A stretch of DNA of 44,640 bases from Planctomycetales bacterium (GTDB lineage Bacteria > Planctomycetota > Planctomycetia > Pirellulales > S012-138). This document shows positions 7,935-16,467 of the stretch, piece by piece; the stretch's first letter is position 1, and every line of letters begins with the position of its first letter. The position numbers and the translations under genes are program-made. The DNA is taken from contig WFOE01000224.1 in the NCBI GenBank assembly GCA_015488215.1, forward strand, positions 1-44,640, given 5' to 3'. A model generated the notes under the pieces. That model saw only the letters and a program-made list of their open reading frames with translations, made no database searches and had not been told where the DNA came from.

Positions 7935-10900
7935 ATGACCGATCCTGCCTCCTCACGTCCCGGCAAGCCCAACCGGCCCGATACTTCCCGACCCCATGAA
8001 ATCGAACCCACAGTCGAGCTTACCGATCCACACCGCGCGGAAACCGAGCTACCCCTGGATTGCACGATTGAATCGCAAAATGCGGGAACACCGGGGGCTG
8101 TTTCGAAAAGCACAGGTGTTCCCATGCCGGGAGAAACGGCCGACCAAGCTGGCCCACTTGCCGTCGTCGGCCACTTCGAGCTCTACCAGCAAATCGGCCA
8201 AGGGGGGATGGGCACCGTGTATCGGGCCTTCGATACGCGACTGCGTCGTGATGTTGCCGTGAAAATTCTCACGGCCATCGAAGACAAGTCCGTCTCCTCC
8301 CAGGGCAAGCAGCGTTTTATCAAAGAGGCCCAAATCACTGGCCAGCTTCAACACCCGGGCATTCCTCCGGTCCACGAACTGGGCACGCTCGAAGACGGAC
8401 GCCCCTTCCTGGCCATGAAACTGGTCAAGGGCCGCACGCTGCACGAGCTGCTCCGGCGGCGCAGCAGCCCGGCCGAAGAACTTTCCCGCTACATTGCCAT
8501 CTTCGAACAAATCTGCCACGCCATCGGTTACGCGCACAGTCACCGTGTCCTGCACCGGGACCTCAAGCCGTCCAACGTCATGGTGGGGGCCCACGGCGAA
8601 GTGCAAGTGATGGACTGGGGACTAGCCAAGGTCCTCACGGAACAGCCGCAGGAAGAGCCCCACCCCCAGGACGATGCCGACGAGGTGCTCCCCACCCTCT
8701 CACTGGCTACAAAGATTGACACGGCCGACCAGGCCGATTCGGCCACGCGGACCGGCCAGGTGCTCGGCACGCCCGCCTATATGGCTCCCGAGCAAGCGGC
8801 AGGCGAGATCGACAAGTTGGACCAGCGGTCAGACGTTTTTGGCCTGGGAGCTATCCTATGCGAAATCCTCACGGGCAAACCGCCCTACTCCGGCAAGAAC
8901 GTTCATGAAGTGCTGCTGAAAGCCGTTCGAGGTGAACTGGACGAGGCCTACAAACGGCTCGACGCGTGCGCCGAGGAGCCGGAACTGGTGGCCCTTTGCC
9001 GACGCTGCCTGGCGTTCGATCAGGCCGACCGGCCCCCGGACGGCAACGCCGTAGCGGCGGAAGTGACGCGAATTCGCGAGGCGGCGGAAGCACGGGCACG
9101 CCGGGCCGAACTGGAAAAGGCCGAAGCCTTGGTCCGGGAAGCCGAGCAGCGCAAACGCCGCCGCCAGGTGCTCCTGGCCGCGGCCGTGGTCGTGGTGGTG
9201 CTGGCCATCGGGGCAGTGGGCACCACCCTCGGCATGTGGCAGGCCCAGCGCAGTCGCCGCGAAGCTGAACAAGCCCGCCAAATCGCTCTGCGGAAACAAC
9301 AGGAGGCCCTGGCCGAACGGGACGCCAAGGCCCAGGCGCTAGCCCAGTTGGAGGTGGCATTGAAGGCCGAGCAGGAAGCCAAGGCGTTGGAGCAAGAGGC
9401 GCGCACCCAGGCGATGGCCGCGCTTCGGTTCATGACCGATGATGCGATCAAGCACTTGTTGGCTGAAGGCAAGTCGCACTTGTCGCGGAAGAAACGGGAG
9501 TATCTCAAGCGGGTTGTCGAGTTCTACGAAGGGTTTGCCCGAATCCGCGGTCAAGGCGCCCAAGCTTTGGCGATCCGGGCCGAAGGACTCTACCGGGTGG
9601 GCAAGTTGCAGTTTTATTTGGGCGAGCTGGATGCCGCTCGGCAGAACTTGCAAAGGGCCGCGGATATTTATCGTCGGCTGGTCCAAGTACATCCCGATGA
9701 GCCAGAACCCCGACGCGAGTTGGCCCAGGTACTGAACTGGTTGTCGTGGGTGCTCATGCGAGCTGCTAGCGACTACGAGACAGCGGCCCGCGTGACCAGG
9801 GAAGCAATTGCGATCGGACGAGCGCTTGTTGAACGGTTTCCTGAAACACCCGAGTACCAGAATGTCTTGGCCACCAGCCATACCTACTTGGCGTACGTGT
9901 ACCAGCAGATCAGCCAGTATTCCGAAGCGGAGAAAGAGTTCGCCAAAGCTATCGTCATACAAAAGAAGCTGGTGGAACAGTTCCCCGAAATGCGAGAGTA
10001 CCAAAATCTCCTAGCTCGCAGCTACAGTAGCATAGCCACTGTGTATAAAGCGACCAACCGCTACGCCGAAGCGGAGGAAGCGTACAAAAAAGCGATCGCG
10101 ATCCAGACGAAGCTTGCCCACCGGTTTCCTGACATCCCTGAGTATCAAAGTGCCCTGGCAGCGTGGTACAACAATTTGGCTCTGTTATACAAGGCTACTG
10201 GCAACGACGCCAAGGCAGAGGAGGAGTTCACAAAGGCACTCTCTATACAAAAAGGACTTGCTCAACACTTTTCTGAGGTGCCGGAGTACCAAAGAGCCTT
10301 GGCCACAACTTGGAACAACCTGGCGATCCTCTACAGAAAGACCAGCCGCTACACCGAGGCGGAAGCAGCATACAAGAAAGCGATCGCTCTTCAAGAAAAA
10401 CTCGTCCAACAGTTCCCCGAAGTGGCGGAGTACCAAGGCGTGCTGGCCACGAACCACAACAACTTGGCGTTCCTCTATAAAAAGACCGGCCGCTATGCCG
10501 AGGCGGAAGAGGAACACGTAAAGGCAATCGCCATACGGAAGAAACTCGCCGAACAGTTTCCCGAGGTACCCGAGTATCGAAACGCCCTGGCCGCAAGTTA
10601 CAACAATCTGGCGGTTCTTTACAAAGTTACCGGTCGTTATACCGAAGCGGAGGAAGCATACAAGAAAGCGATTGCTATCCAACAGCAACTCGTGCAACAG
10701 TTTCCTGAAGTAGTGAAATACCAAGGCGTGCTGGCCACGACCTGGAACAACCTAGCATTCCTTTACAAAAGGACCGGCCGCTACGTCGAGGCAGAAGAAG
10801 CATACAATAAGGCGATTGCCATACGAAAGAAACTCGCCGAACAGTTTCCGAAGTTGGAGGCCTACCAAACGGCCTTGGCTCGCAATTACCGCAACCTGGC

Positions 10901-11978
10901 AACCTTCTACCGGACTACTAACCGCCACTCTGAGGCCGTGGAACAATACAAGAAAGAAATCGCCGTACACAAAAATCTCACTGTGCAATTTCCTGGTGTA
11001 GCTAGGCACCGCAGCAGCTTGGCGAAGCGCTTTTACTTTTTAGGCGCTTTTTATGATTACATAGGCCGCTACGAAGAAGCAGCAGAGCAGTACCGCCAGG
11101 CTGCGGAACTCCGAGAACAGCTCGTCAAGCAATTCCCCGAGAGTACGCAACATCGAAGCGATTTGTCGTTGTGTTACCATAGCCTAGGTCGTGTGAAACA
11201 AAAGACCCGGCAGTACGATGAGGCCGAGAAGTTTTTAAAAAAGGCGATCGAGCTGCGAGAACAGCTTGTGCAAGAATCCCCCGGGGCAGCAGAGTTTATT
11301 GCCGAGTTGGCCCGCAGCCGGCGAAGGCTTGGCGACGTTTACAAGCACACCAAGCGATACGATAAAGCACAAGTCGAGTATAAGAAGGCACTCCATCTGG
11401 CGGAAAAGCTGCTCCGGGAATTTCCCGCCACGGATTCGGATAGGAAATGGCTCGCCATCCAATGGCCCAGGGAACGCCTCGTCCGCGTTCTTGTCTGGAA
11501 CAGGCGGTACAACGAGGCCAAGGCTCTTTCGGACGCCGCCCTGGCCGACTGCCAGAGGAAGTTGAAGGTTATGCCCGAATCCAAAACCTATCAGCGAGGG
11601 CTGGCGATGCACCTGGTACCGCGTACGCTGCTGCTGGCGGCCCTGGGCCGCCAGTCAGAGGCCTTGGCCACAGCCGAACGCCTGGCCGCGCTCAAATACG
11701 ACCCGAAAGAAGCTGCTGCCTGGGCCGCCAAAGGACTGTCGCTGGCGGTCCGAGGAGTTGCGGAAAACGAAAGTCTGGACGAAGCGGTCCGCCGACAGTC
11801 GGCCGAAACTTTTGCCCAGCGGGCAATCGCTATGCTCAGGCTGGCTATCCAGCGCGGATACCGCAACGTCGAGGAACTGCGGACCGATCCCGACTTCGAC
11901 CCTATCCGCAAGCGGAAAGACTTCCAGGAGATCGTCAAGCAGCTTTCCGGCACTGCGTCCAACCGCACCGGCCCGTGA
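7935..11978 (+). CDS. Ser/Thr protein kinase with TM segment and 13-unit TPR array
   Basis: The product is 1347 residues from ATG 7935 (MTDPASSRPGK); ATG 7920 is also possible, and neither has a clear Shine-Dalgarno. The N-terminal linker is followed by a Hanks-type kinase: IGQGGMGTVY (87-96), Lys110, HRDLKPSN (207-214), DWG in place of DFG (227-229), GTPAYMAPEQA (278-288) and DQRSDVFGLG. One hydrophobic segment (about 412-434) is followed by a Glu/Ala/Arg coiled coil, then about thirteen 48-residue units from about 554 to 1178. Each unit has a TPR pattern (NNLAxLYKxTGRYxEAEEAYKKAIAI) plus a FPEVPEYQxxLA extension. It probably senses something through the TPR region and phosphorylates cytoplasmic targets. 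The repeat units are close at DNA level, so length variation among strains is likely. Confidence 0.93.
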   Translation: MTDPASSRPGKPNRPDTSRPHEIEPTVELTDPHRAETELPLDCTIESQNAGTPGAVSKSTGVPMPGETADQAGPLAVVGHFELYQQIGQGGMGTVYRAFDTRLRRDVAVKILTAIEDKSVSSQGKQRFIKEAQITGQLQHPGIPPVHELGTLEDGRPFLAMKLVKGRTLHELLRRRSSPAEELSRYIAIFEQICHAIGYAHSHRVLHRDLKPSNVMVGAHGEVQVMDWGLAKVLTEQPQEEPHPQDDADEVLPTLSLATKIDTADQADSATRTGQVLGTPAYMAPEQAAGEIDKLDQRSDVFGLGAILCEILTGKPPYSGKNVHEVLLKAVRGELDEAYKRLDACAEEPELVALCRRCLAFDQADRPPDGNAVAAEVTRIREAAEARARRAELEKAEALVREAEQRKRRRQVLLAAAVVVVVLAIGAVGTTLGMWQAQRSRREAEQARQIALRKQQEALAERDAKAQALAQLEVALKAEQEAKALEQEARTQAMAALRFMTDDAIKHLLAEGKSHLSRKKREYLKRVVEFYEGFARIRGQGAQALAIRAEGLYRVGKLQFYLGELDAARQNLQRAADIYRRLVQVHPDEPEPRRELAQVLNWLSWVLMRAASDYETAARVTREAIAIGRALVERFPETPEYQNVLATSHTYLAYVYQQISQYSEAEKEFAKAIVIQKKLVEQFPEMREYQNLLARSYSSIATVYKATNRYAEAEEAYKKAIAIQTKLAHRFPDIPEYQSALAAWYNNLALLYKATGNDAKAEEEFTKALSIQKGLAQHFSEVPEYQRALATTWNNLAILYRKTSRYTEAEAAYKKAIALQEKLVQQFPEVAEYQGVLATNHNNLAFLYKKTGRYAEAEEEHVKAIAIRKKLAEQFPEVPEYRNALAASYNNLAVLYKVTGRYTEAEEAYKKAIAIQQQLVQQFPEVVKYQGVLATTWNNLAFLYKRTGRYVEAEEAYNKAIAIRKKLAEQFPKLEAYQTALARNYRNLATFYRTTNRHSEAVEQYKKEIAVHKNLTVQFPGVARHRSSLAKRFYFLGAFYDYIGRYEEAAEQYRQAAELREQLVKQFPESTQHRSDLSLCYHSLGRVKQKTRQYDEAEKFLKKAIELREQLVQESPGAAEFIAELARSRRRLGDVYKHTKRYDKAQVEYKKALHLAEKLLREFPATDSDRKWLAIQWPRERLVRVLVWNRRYNEAKALSDAALADCQRKLKVMPESKTYQRGLAMHLVPRTLLLAALGRQSEALATAERLAALKYDPKEAAAWAAKGLSLAVRGVAENESLDEAVRRQSAETFAQRAIAMLRLAIQRGYRNVEELRTDPDFDPIRKRKDFQEIVKQLSGTASNRTGP

Positions 11979-12303
11979 CTGCGGGGGACACATCGCGCGT
12001 TCCGGCGGATTTTCTTCTCCAGGAAATAACGTTCCCGGCTCACCGGATGCGAAGAGAAAAGCTTATTCTTGCATTGGAGCGGAAGCTCCTAGTGGCTGCG
12101 GCCCTGCCGCCTCCGGGAGCTTACGCCCCCAGCACACCGGTTGCCGATTGCAGATAACAACGAGTTGCCGATTACGAGTACGAGTACGAGCACGAACGCT
12201 TGTTTTTTTCCGTCGGAGCGGCAGCTTCTGCTCAAGACCCAAGACACAAGACGCAAGACCTCCCGGAGCGGAAGCTCCACTCGCAAGCCGCAAGCCGATT
12301 CCG
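11979..12303 (+). repeat. Intergenic modular repeat, copy 5, between convergent genes
   Basis: The whole 325-bp gap is repeat-derived. It holds a decayed GGAAATAACGTTCC hairpin (12021-12034), CCCGGCTCACCGG, TTATTCTTGCATT followed by GGAGC-GGAA-GCTCC (12076-12089), a GTTGCCGATT direct repeat (12140-12149 and 12164-12173), and four hexamers ACGAGT, ACGAGT, ACGAGC, ACGAAC (12174-12197). Then come four 7-mers TCAAGAC, CCAAGAC, ACAAGAC, GCAAGAC (12232-12259), a second GGAGC-GGAA-GCTCC (12265-12278), and GCAAGCC twice (12283-12296). Either transcript from the flanking genes would fold strongly here, so it may also serve as a bidirectional terminator. Confidence 0.75.
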
Positions 12304-14235
12304 TTACTTGCGGACCGGATGCGCGGTGCGGCCTGCCTGGCGTACCGGCACGTGGCGTGTGTTGGCCAGGAAGTTTTCGACCCGGGACTGGTCGAGCATG
12401 GCGGCGAACTCGGCGGCCATCGCCCGGCGGAGCTTCTTTTCGTAGATATCCTCTTGCAGGATGTCCCGCACTTCGTCCAACGACACCTGCTGTGGCTTGG
12501 TGTAGCCTTCGCAGAACAGGATGACGTACTTGTCTTTGAGCTGGATGATGCCGGAGATTTCGCCCGGCTTGAGCGAAAAGGCTTCTTTTTCCAGCGTGGG
12601 CCGGCCACCGTGACGGCCGATGGGCGGAATCTCGCCGTTGAGCGTGCGCAGGTTCGCGTCGATGGAATACTTGCTGGAAAGCTGGCCGAAGTAGATGGGG
12701 TCGGGGTTTTTGCGGGCCTGTTCCCAGACGATTTGGGCCGTGCGGGGGTTGTTCACCACGATGGCCCGGCATTTGACCCGCGGGCCGTAGTTGGCTTCGA
12801 AGGCTTTGCGCAGGTCGTCTTCGGTCACTTGGACTTCGCGCGGGCGGCGTTTGAGCACCAGTTTTTTCAGCGCGACGGTGGGCCAGACGATTTCCCGCAG
12901 ATAGCGCTCCCGGGAAAGTCCTTGCTGTTCCTGGACCATCTTGAACCAACGGTCCAGGTCGGCCTGGCCGTTGCTGTCGGTAACGCCCATCGCCTTGGCC
13001 GCGCGGACGACTTCCTGGTGGATGTCCTCGTGGGTGACCACGATGCCTTCGCGGCGGATTTGCTGGAACAGCACCAGGCGGTTAATCATGCCGTCGAGCA
13101 CTTCCACGCCGTGGCGTTCCAGGCAGGCTTGGGCCAGTTGCTGGGTGGTGATTTGCTGCCGGTTGACGATGGCGGCCACGCCCGGATATTGCTTTTCGCG
13201 TTCGGGGTGGCCGAACACTTCCAGCACCCGGGCTTGTTTGCGTAGTTGCTGGAATACGCGGGAAGCCACCAGCGGCTCTTTCTTATCGCGGACCATTTCT
13301 TCCAGTTGCTTGCGCACCTTTTCCAGCGGGAACTGGTCCATGCGGCTGGGGATGTGCCGCACGCACTTGAGGATGACGAACCCGCCGTCGATGGGCACCA
13401 CGGGGGAAATCTGTCCCGGCTTCAGGGCGAACGCCGCCTGTTCCAGCTTGGGATCCCCCAGGTGTTTGCGCACCGGGGGGATTCGCCCGCCGTAGCCGGC
13501 ACTGACCGGGTCGGCCGAGTAAGTGCGAGCCAGTTTTTCGAACTCTTCGGGCCGGGCCTGGGCCATGCGGTGCACTTTTTCGGCTTGTTCGCGCGTTTTG
13601 CACAGGATCATGCGCACTTCCACGGCCGGGCCGTACTGCGTTTCGTAGGCCGCCTGAAGCTCCTTGGGGGTAACTTCCAGCAGTTTGGCGGCCACGCGGC
13701 GCAGGGCCAGTTGGGGCCAGACGATGTCGCTGGCGTATTGCTCGGGCCGGATGCCCCGTTCCTTTTCCAGCAGCTTGAGCCACTGATCCACCGTCATGTG
13801 AAACCGCCGGGCCATTCGGGCGATTTCGGCCTGGACTTCTTGGCGAGTGACCTGGATTCCGTGCCGCCGACAGTATTCCAGGATGAGCTGCTTGTTAATC
13901 AGGCTTTCCAGCACGTCCTTGCCGTAGCGGAGCATGCACTCCCGGGCCAGTTGCTCGCGGGTGATCTGCTCCCCGTTGACGATGGCCATGACTTTGAGCG
14001 AGCCGGGGGCAGGCCGTTTTGGTTCAACTTTCCGGGGTTGCGTGCTGCGGCTCGGCGTGCGGCGAGCAGGACCAGTAGCCGACGGGCGAGTCTGAGCCTC
14101 GGCTTTGGGAGCAGGTTGCTGTTGCCGCAACAGCACCGCGGCGGATATCACGCCCGCGGCCAGAACCGCCAGGACCAGCACGCGCTTTGCCACTCGACCA
14201 CGAGCCGGCGCCGCTTCGTTTTGCAACCGAGCCAT
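12304..14235 (-). CDS. Membrane-anchored tandem SurA-like parvulin (PpiC) chaperone
   Basis: The product is 643 residues. An N-terminal membrane anchor (17-36) and a Pro/Thr/Arg linker are followed by two homologous halves. Half 1 (about 82-295) starts MAIVNGEQITREQLARECMLRYG and half 2 (about 352-580) starts AAIVNRQQITTQQLAQACLERHG. Each has a SurA-type helical domain and a parvulin-like domain ending in AFALKPGQISPVVPIDGGFVILKC or AFSLKPGEISGIIQLKDKYVILFC. The role is peptidyl-prolyl isomerisation and/or outer-membrane protein chaperoning in the periplasm. ATG 14235 is chosen because GGAG is about 8-11 nt upstream and a promoter predicts a transcript from about 14312. The second parvulin lacks several typical active-site positions and may only bind. 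Confidence 0.88.
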   Translation of the reverse strand: MARLQNEAAPARGRVAKRVLVLAVLAAGVISAAVLLRQQQPAPKAEAQTRPSATGPARRTPSRSTQPRKVEPKRPAPGSLKVMAIVNGEQITREQLARECMLRYGKDVLESLINKQLILEYCRRHGIQVTRQEVQAEIARMARRFHMTVDQWLKLLEKERGIRPEQYASDIVWPQLALRRVAAKLLEVTPKELQAAYETQYGPAVEVRMILCKTREQAEKVHRMAQARPEEFEKLARTYSADPVSAGYGGRIPPVRKHLGDPKLEQAAFALKPGQISPVVPIDGGFVILKCVRHIPSRMDQFPLEKVRKQLEEMVRDKKEPLVASRVFQQLRKQARVLEVFGHPEREKQYPGVAAIVNRQQITTQQLAQACLERHGVEVLDGMINRLVLFQQIRREGIVVTHEDIHQEVVRAAKAMGVTDSNGQADLDRWFKMVQEQQGLSRERYLREIVWPTVALKKLVLKRRPREVQVTEDDLRKAFEANYGPRVKCRAIVVNNPRTAQIVWEQARKNPDPIYFGQLSSKYSIDANLRTLNGEIPPIGRHGGRPTLEKEAFSLKPGEISGIIQLKDKYVILFCEGYTKPQQVSLDEVRDILQEDIYEKKLRRAMAAEFAAMLDQSRVENFLANTRHVPVRQAGRTAHPVRK

Positions 14236-14563
14236 CGCCCTCTCCATCATCGTGTTGGGGAATGGGGGCCTGCCTTCGGCAGGACGTTCCTCCTGACTTG
14301 CGCCCGACAAGGGCAGGCACTATAGGAGGGGGCTTTTTTCCGGGTCAAGGTCGCCCGAGGAGGCACGCGATGGCACCGCTGGCACGGACTGCCTCGGAGA
14401 GGGTAATCCCTCTTGCCGCTCACGGAGCCGGGGCTTATGGTTCTCCGCGTTTTGGCCGACTCCGTGGCCTCCTGGTCCCGGCAAACGAAGTTCCTGCCGA
14501 GACGGGAAGCGACAATCTCCCGCGGCCCGGACGAACAAGCGAACCCATCGACCTATCCCGGCA
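14236..14563. other. Divergent promoter region
   Basis: This 328-bp stretch between the minus-strand chaperone and the plus-strand putative lipoprotein contains no gene I can support. It includes a recognisable minus-strand promoter (14319-14348) and, in the resulting leader, a perfect hairpin CCTGCC-TTC-GGCAGG (14269-14283). No plus-strand promoter was recognised. Confidence 0.6.
14319..14348 (-). promoter_or_regulatory. Sigma70-like promoter of the SurA-like gene
   Basis: On the minus strand -35 TTGACC (14348-14343), an 18-bp spacer and -10 TATAGT (14324-14319) predict a transcription start near 14312. That leaves a leader of about 77 nt holding the CCTGCCTTCGGCAGG hairpin and a GGAG ribosome-binding site. 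Five of six bases match consensus in each box. Confidence 0.6.
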
Positions 14564-16177
14564 ATGCCCGACGTGTTGACCAGCGTCCTGCTGACCCGAC
14601 TGCAGCACCGGCCAGCTCCGCCTCGGCCAAGGCGGAAGCCGGCAGAGGCGTCTGCTTGCCGGATGTGCTTCGGTGGCTCGGGAACGGCCGGAACGGGCAT
14701 TTCGTCCCGATGTGCCCCCCGGTGGAACGGGCCAGCGGGCGCGTTGCTGCTAGCGCTTTTGGTGGTCGCTTGGGCGCCCGGCTGTGCCGCCGTGTTGCCC
14801 TGGCGGCTGGAACAGGATTCGGAAACCACCGCCACCGAGCAAGCAGACGTCGAGGGAGCGAAAGCCACCGCTTCGGCCACCAGTCCTGGGCCGGAACAAA
14901 GCTCCGCCGGAAAACCGGATTCGGGCACTCCCGCCCCCGGGCAGACGTCCGAGGCGGAACAAGCTTCGTCGGAGCAGGATGAACTGGAACAAGTGCTCCA
15001 GCGGCTGGAACGCCAGGGGCGGCTCTCGCCCCAGCAACGGGAAAAGCTGGCCCAGGACCTGGCTCTGGTGGACCGTTCGGCCTGGCCAATCCTGATTCAG
15101 TATTTTCTGGCAAGCGCCCAATGGACCCAGCCGGGAGCCGAATCGTCGCAGCCGGACAAACGAACCGGCTCCCCGGCTACCTCGACCCGGACGAGCTGGC
15201 CTGGCCCCGCTGGTGCGAAGGGCAAGGCGTCTTCGGCCACCTCGCCCGCTACCAAAGGGCACTCTGCTCCGCCGGGTGGTCCGCGAGGAACAAAGGGGGC
15301 CGAGTCGGTCTCTCCGGGGGCCATTTCGGGCGGGAAACAAACCGCGGCGGCGACAAGCCAGGATGGCCAGGCGGCTAACTCCGGGCAAACGACCGTTCCG
15401 TCTGGTTCCGGCGCTGCGGCAAGCGTTTCCTCGACGGCGGCCTCCGACACTGGGAAAACCCAACCACAAAAACCCCCTTCGCCGCAGGAGCAACTTGAGC
15501 GGGTAATCGCCGCCCTGGAACAGCAGACCCAGGGACCGGCCCGTTCGCTGGAAGAGCTTCAGCGGCACGTTTATTTGCGGATGCTCTATCTGGCTGCCGG
15601 GCGGCGCGAGCAAGCCCTGGAGCCGATTCCCGGCATTCCCGCCCACCAGCAGCAGTATTGGACTAACCAGTTCTACGCCCTGGCGGTGTACTTGGACGGG
15701 AAAGCGATTCCCCATTCAGCTCGCCGGGCCACCGAGGCCAAGGTGCATCTGGACCAGGCGGTGTACCACCTGGGTGCAGCGGCCAACCTGGTGGTGAAGA
15801 ACCTGGCGCTGTGTACGGCGGTGCGGAGCTACGGCGTGATTGGCCGGTTTGAAAAAGACGAGTTCCGGCCCGGCCAGGTGGTTCTGCTTTACGCCGAGCT
15901 GGAGAATTTTTCGGTGGAGGAAACCCCGCAGGGGTACGTAACCACGCTGCGAGGCAGCTACCAGATCTACGACGCCCGCGGCAACCAGGTGGCAAGCGAG
16001 GAGTTGCCCGTGGTGGAAGACAAGTGCGACAATCGCCGCCGGGACTTCTTTGTCAGCTACCGGATTCAGTTACCTGAGCGGATTTACCCGGGACGCCACA
16101 AACTGCAACTGACCATCGAAGACGTCAAGAGCCAGCGGATGGCCACCGGCACACTGGAGTTCACCGTGGTCAAGTAG
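14564..16177 (+). CDS. Putative secreted lipoprotein with low-complexity linker, unknown function
   Basis: The frame holds 537 residues if ATG 14564 is used; an internal ATG at 14663 is equally plausible and neither has a good ribosome-binding site. A hydrophobic segment GALLLALLVVAWAPGCAA suggests an export signal, perhaps with a lipoprotein cysteine (the lipobox is imperfect). About 200 residues of Ser/Thr/Pro/Gln/Gly-rich sequence with a Gln/Glu helix (ELEQVLQRLERQGRLSPQQREKLAQDL) lead to a folded C-terminal domain. It has helical YLRMLYLAAGRREQALEPI and beta-rich VGRFEKDEF-like, VVLLYAELENFSVEETPQGY and TGTLEFTVVK parts. I know no named family; it resembles conserved planctomycete hypotheticals. 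A shell or envelope role is only inference. Confidence 0.75.
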   Translation: MPDVLTSVLLTRLQHRPAPPRPRRKPAEASACRMCFGGSGTAGTGISSRCAPRWNGPAGALLLALLVVAWAPGCAAVLPWRLEQDSETTATEQADVEGAKATASATSPGPEQSSAGKPDSGTPAPGQTSEAEQASSEQDELEQVLQRLERQGRLSPQQREKLAQDLALVDRSAWPILIQYFLASAQWTQPGAESSQPDKRTGSPATSTRTSWPGPAGAKGKASSATSPATKGHSAPPGGPRGTKGAESVSPGAISGGKQTAAATSQDGQAANSGQTTVPSGSGAAASVSSTAASDTGKTQPQKPPSPQEQLERVIAALEQQTQGPARSLEELQRHVYLRMLYLAAGRREQALEPIPGIPAHQQQYWTNQFYALAVYLDGKAIPHSARRATEAKVHLDQAVYHLGAAANLVVKNLALCTAVRSYGVIGRFEKDEFRPGQVVLLYAELENFSVEETPQGYVTTLRGSYQIYDARGNQVASEELPVVEDKCDNRRRDFFVSYRIQLPERIYPGRHKLQLTIEDVKSQRMATGTLEFTVVK

Positions 16178-16299
16178 GCGACCTCGGGTCTGCCGGCAAA
16201 GAGAGCCCTTGTCAGGCTGCGTAGCACCTGTACCGATAAACGGGAACGTATCGAAAGAACGGGCGGCGAAGCGGGCGGGAACCCTCGGGCGTTCTCCGG

Positions 16300-16329
16300 T
16301 TGTTGCACTTTGCAATCTATTCTTATAAT
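16300..16329 (+). promoter_or_regulatory. Candidate metK promoter
   Basis: A TATAAT box (16324-16329) lies 138 bp before metK. Possible -35 elements are TTGTTG (16300-16305, 18-bp spacer) or TTGCAC (16303-16308, 15 bp). The leader would be about 130 nt. I looked for SAM-riboswitch consensus elements there and saw none. Confidence 0.5.
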
Positions 16330-16452
16330 GGCCCGCACCTTGGATGGTTCTCCCTTGAATTGGACCACCCTTCCCCCATTGGAAGACGACGTGCCCGCCG
16401 GTCCCTGGTTTCGTCGCGGGCCGGGTGAGCCAACTTGCCAATCCTTTTCCCT

Positions 16453-16460
16453 GGAGGAGA
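16453..16460 (+). promoter_or_regulatory. Ribosome-binding site fixing the metK GTG start
   Basis: GGAGGAGA lies 7 nt before GTG 16468. The upstream in-frame ATG at 16435 has no such site and would add eleven residues foreign to MetK. Confidence 0.75.
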
Positions 16461-16467
16461 CATCGCC

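Noticed and set aside
12232-12259. CRISPR array
   Set aside because: Units are 7 bp with no spacers, and no cas genes are present.
16330-16467. SAM riboswitch before metK
   Set aside because: The leader lacks recognisable conserved core segments of the SAM riboswitch classes I know; only a promoter and ribosome-binding site are supported.
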